Positions 32,184 to 33,525 of a stretch of DNA of 33,525 nucleotides are shown piece by piece. Under the pieces are notes generated by a model. The model did not search any database. It saw only the letters and a program-made list of their open reading frames with translations, and was not told the DNA's origin. The translations under genes were made by a program, and so were the position numbers. Position 1 is the first letter of the stretch, and each line of letters opens with the position of its first letter. The DNA is from Candidatus Gastranaerophilales bacterium (GTDB lineage Bacteria > Cyanobacteriota > Vampirovibrionia > Gastranaerophilales > Gastranaerophilaceae): contig CALUUL010000018.1 of assembly GCA_944323945.1 (NCBI GenBank), forward strand, positions 1 through 33,525, written 5' to 3'.

Positions 32184-32792
32184 TCAGCCTCTTGTTAGTG
32201 AATATAATTTGCTTGATAATGTTTTTGATTCTCCTTTTAAAAATTCTAATAAATTATTAAAAGAAATAGGGGGGATTTTTTCATTGTTTGTAATATTAAT
32301 TGTAACTTCAATAGATTCTTCATTTTTTCGATTTTGAGAAATAGATATAGCAATACTTTCTAGTGTTTTATCATTTTCTGTATAACAAAAAATAACAGGT
32401 TGTATTTTACTATCTATAATTGCTTCTAACAAGGCATTTTCAATTGTCTCTTTACCTGCTGAAATTGAGTTATATGATGATTTTATTGAATTTAATAAAG
32501 AAAAAAGACCTATAGTTGCGTTATGGACCGAAAAACTAAATCCGGTAGGAGATATTTCACCTTCTTCTTTCCTTTGGTTTATAAGTTTTATGACTCTTTC
32601 AATATCTCCATAACTAGATGCAAAAATAAGTTTATAGTTTTTATCATTATCATAAACGTTATATAATGTATAAAGTCCTGCTTTACCGAAATTATCAAGT
32701 TTTCTTCGAATTAGCATAGGAATGAAAGATGTATCTGGCTTTTCATCTTTTATGAACGAGTATTTATTAATATAAAACTTAAAAGAATTCAT
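32184..32792 (-). CDS. Beta-ketoacyl-synthase-like N-terminal domain protein
   Basis: 202 aa. FIPMLIRRKLDNFGKAGL, FASSYGDIERVIKLI and SPTGFSFSVHNATIGLFSL resemble the stand-alone ketoacyl-synt_2 domain (PF13723) found in aryl polyene, xanthomonadin and flexirubin clusters. SVHNATIG sits where a KS would have the catalytic Cys-Ser, so it is probably not catalytic by itself. The frame opens at 32861, but ATG 32792 begins the domain; no SD is visible. It is divergent from a true KS at 32834. Confidence 0.72.
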   Translation of the reverse strand: MNSFKFYINKYSFIKDEKPDTSFIPMLIRRKLDNFGKAGLYTLYNVYDNDKNYKLIFASSYGDIERVIKLINQRKEEGEISPTGFSFSVHNATIGLFSLLNSIKSSYNSISAGKETIENALLEAIIDSKIQPVIFCYTENDKTLESIAISISQNRKNEESIEVTINITNNEKIPPISFNNLLEFLKGESKTLSSKLYSLTRG

Positions 32793-32833
32793 GATAATAT
32801 TAATATTAGTATAACAGTTTGTGAAATGCAAAA

Positions 32834-33525
32834 ATGATAAGTATAACAAAAGCTGCTGCAATATGTAATTTGGGTGAAAATATAGATGAGGTATTTCTTA
32901 ATGCTTGTAATGGTAAGCTTTTGCCTCATCATGTAACTATAGATTTGCCTGAAATAAAAGAGGAAAAATATAATTTAAGATGTAATAGATTTTTATTGCA
33001 TTTATATAATCAAATTAAGAAAGAAATAGATATAGTAATAAAAAAGTATGGAAAGAAAAGAATTGCCGTTGTAATTGCAACAACAAATTCAGGTATTGAT
33101 GAATATGAGAAAACGTCAAATGCTGAATATTTAAAAATGTCAAATCCTGCAGAATTTTTGAGAGATTTAATTGGTTTAGATAATTATTTTTCAGGAATTT
33201 CAACTGCTTGTTCTTCAGGTCTAAAAGCATTTTCTACCGCAAGAAAATTATTAAAAAATGATATATGTGATTGTGTAATTGTTGGCGGAGTTGATACAAT
33301 TGCAAAATTACCTATTGCAGGTTTTTCTGCTTTAGAAGTCTTAACTGACAGTTTAACAAATCCTTTTTCAAAGAACAGGTTAGGTATGAATATTGGAGAA
33401 GGTGGGGCTTTATTTATCTTAGAAAGAAATACCGATGGTATAAAATTGTTAGGTATAGGTGAAACATCAGATGCATATAATGCTGCAACTCCTGATCCAA
33501 AGGCTGAACAAGCAATTAATGCAAT
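32834..33525 (+). CDS. Beta-ketoacyl-ACP synthase (FabF/FabB-like), partial at the window end
   Basis: An ATG-initiated frame with no stop before the end (230 complete codons). FSGISTACSSGLKAF holds the nucleophile Cys, VVIATTNSGI and VGGVDTIAKLP match the KS core, and NPFSKNRLGMNIGEGGALFILER is the family's conserved segment. The His residues of the active site lie beyond the window. It condenses acyl-ACP with malonyl-ACP. With the divergent ketoacyl-synt_2 protein and PlsC-like gene it suggests an aryl-polyene-type locus continuing to the right. No strong SD is seen before the ATG. Confidence 0.88.
   Translation, partial: MISITKAAAICNLGENIDEVFLNACNGKLLPHHVTIDLPEIKEEKYNLRCNRFLLHLYNQIKKEIDIVIKKYGKKRIAVVIATTNSGIDEYEKTSNAEYLKMSNPAEFLRDLIGLDNYFSGISTACSSGLKAFSTARKLLKNDICDCVIVGGVDTIAKLPIAGFSALEVLTDSLTNPFSKNRLGMNIGEGGALFILERNTDGIKLLGIGETSDAYNAATPDPKAEQAINA

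Noticed and set aside
1..33525. CRISPR array, transposase, integrase or phage genes
   Set aside because: No regular spaced repeats, no mobile-element proteins and no terminal repeats were found in either strand.

Overview
The window is very AT-rich, gene-dense DNA from what looks like a fermentative anaerobe. It has a biotin-dependent oxaloacetate decarboxylase sodium pump, PEP carboxykinase, an oxidative half-TCA branch, nickel-pincer cofactor genes, a CoA-disulfide-reductase-like flavoprotein, and the edge of an aryl-polyene-like fatty acid synthase locus. The last of these is typical of diderm bacteria. The overall style fits a gut bacterium such as Candidatus Gastranaerophilales (Melainabacteria/Vampirovibrionia): low GC, good Shine-Dalgarno sites, and cytosolic-looking proteins with EF-hand, coiled-coil and solenoid repeats. 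That assignment is a guess, because the window holds no rRNA or other taxonomic marker.

Layout, left to right. (1) 2-2592: a tRNA-Thr on the minus strand with a textbook promoter, then thioredoxin, two DUF805-like membrane proteins and a radical SAM/SPASM protein. (2) 2669-6751: a four-gene operon for oxaloacetate + acetyl-CoA -> citrate -> isocitrate -> 2-oxoglutarate (Re-citrate-synthase-like enzyme, two-subunit aconitase-type dehydratase, NAD-type isocitrate dehydrogenase). (3) 6854-8872: a large EF-hand/coiled-coil/cysteine-peptidase-like protein behind a perfect 19-bp tandem duplication, closed by a strong bidirectional terminator. (4) 14755-9020, minus strand: birA-oadG-oadA-oadB, then pckA behind a perfect palindrome. 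Blocks 2 and 4 together interconvert PEP, oxaloacetate, pyruvate and 2-oxoglutarate and couple decarboxylation to sodium export. (5) 14826-20233: a stand-alone response-regulator receiver, probably leaderless; a possible 49-aa gene; a GT2 glycosyltransferase; a YdjC-type deacetylase; a 663-aa solenoid repeat protein; and two small unknown genes. (6) 20336-22416: Hsp20 with a 5' leader that can fold over its ribosome site like an RNA thermometer, an ACT-like small protein and a CoADR-type oxidoreductase. (7) 22512-24368: a CtpA protease on the minus strand and a divergent 1-Cys Bcp peroxiredoxin.

(8) 24466-31053 is the most interesting stretch. It is a tightly packed operon of a Tat-exported ferredoxin-type aldo/keto reductase, a membrane polyferredoxin, TatA, TatC, LarB, LarC1, a CbiM/NikM-type nickel permease and LarE. 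It carries visible lesions. The aldo/keto reductase, which is the Tat substrate, has a -1 frameshift in an A run plus an in-frame TAA. TatC has its own frameshift, the polyferredoxin has lost one Cys of a CxxxCP motif to Tyr, and LarC lacks its entire C-terminal domain. Either a dedicated Tat/redox module is decaying while the nickel-pincer genes stay intact, or some of these sites are recoding or sequence errors. No LarA-type enzyme using the cofactor is in the window.

(9) 31104-33525: a small unknown gene, then a PlsC-like acyltransferase and a ketoacyl-synthase-like N-domain protein on the minus strand, divergent from a true beta-ketoacyl synthase that runs off the window. This looks like the border of an aryl-polyene-type cluster. 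No CRISPR array, transposase, phage gene or rRNA was seen.
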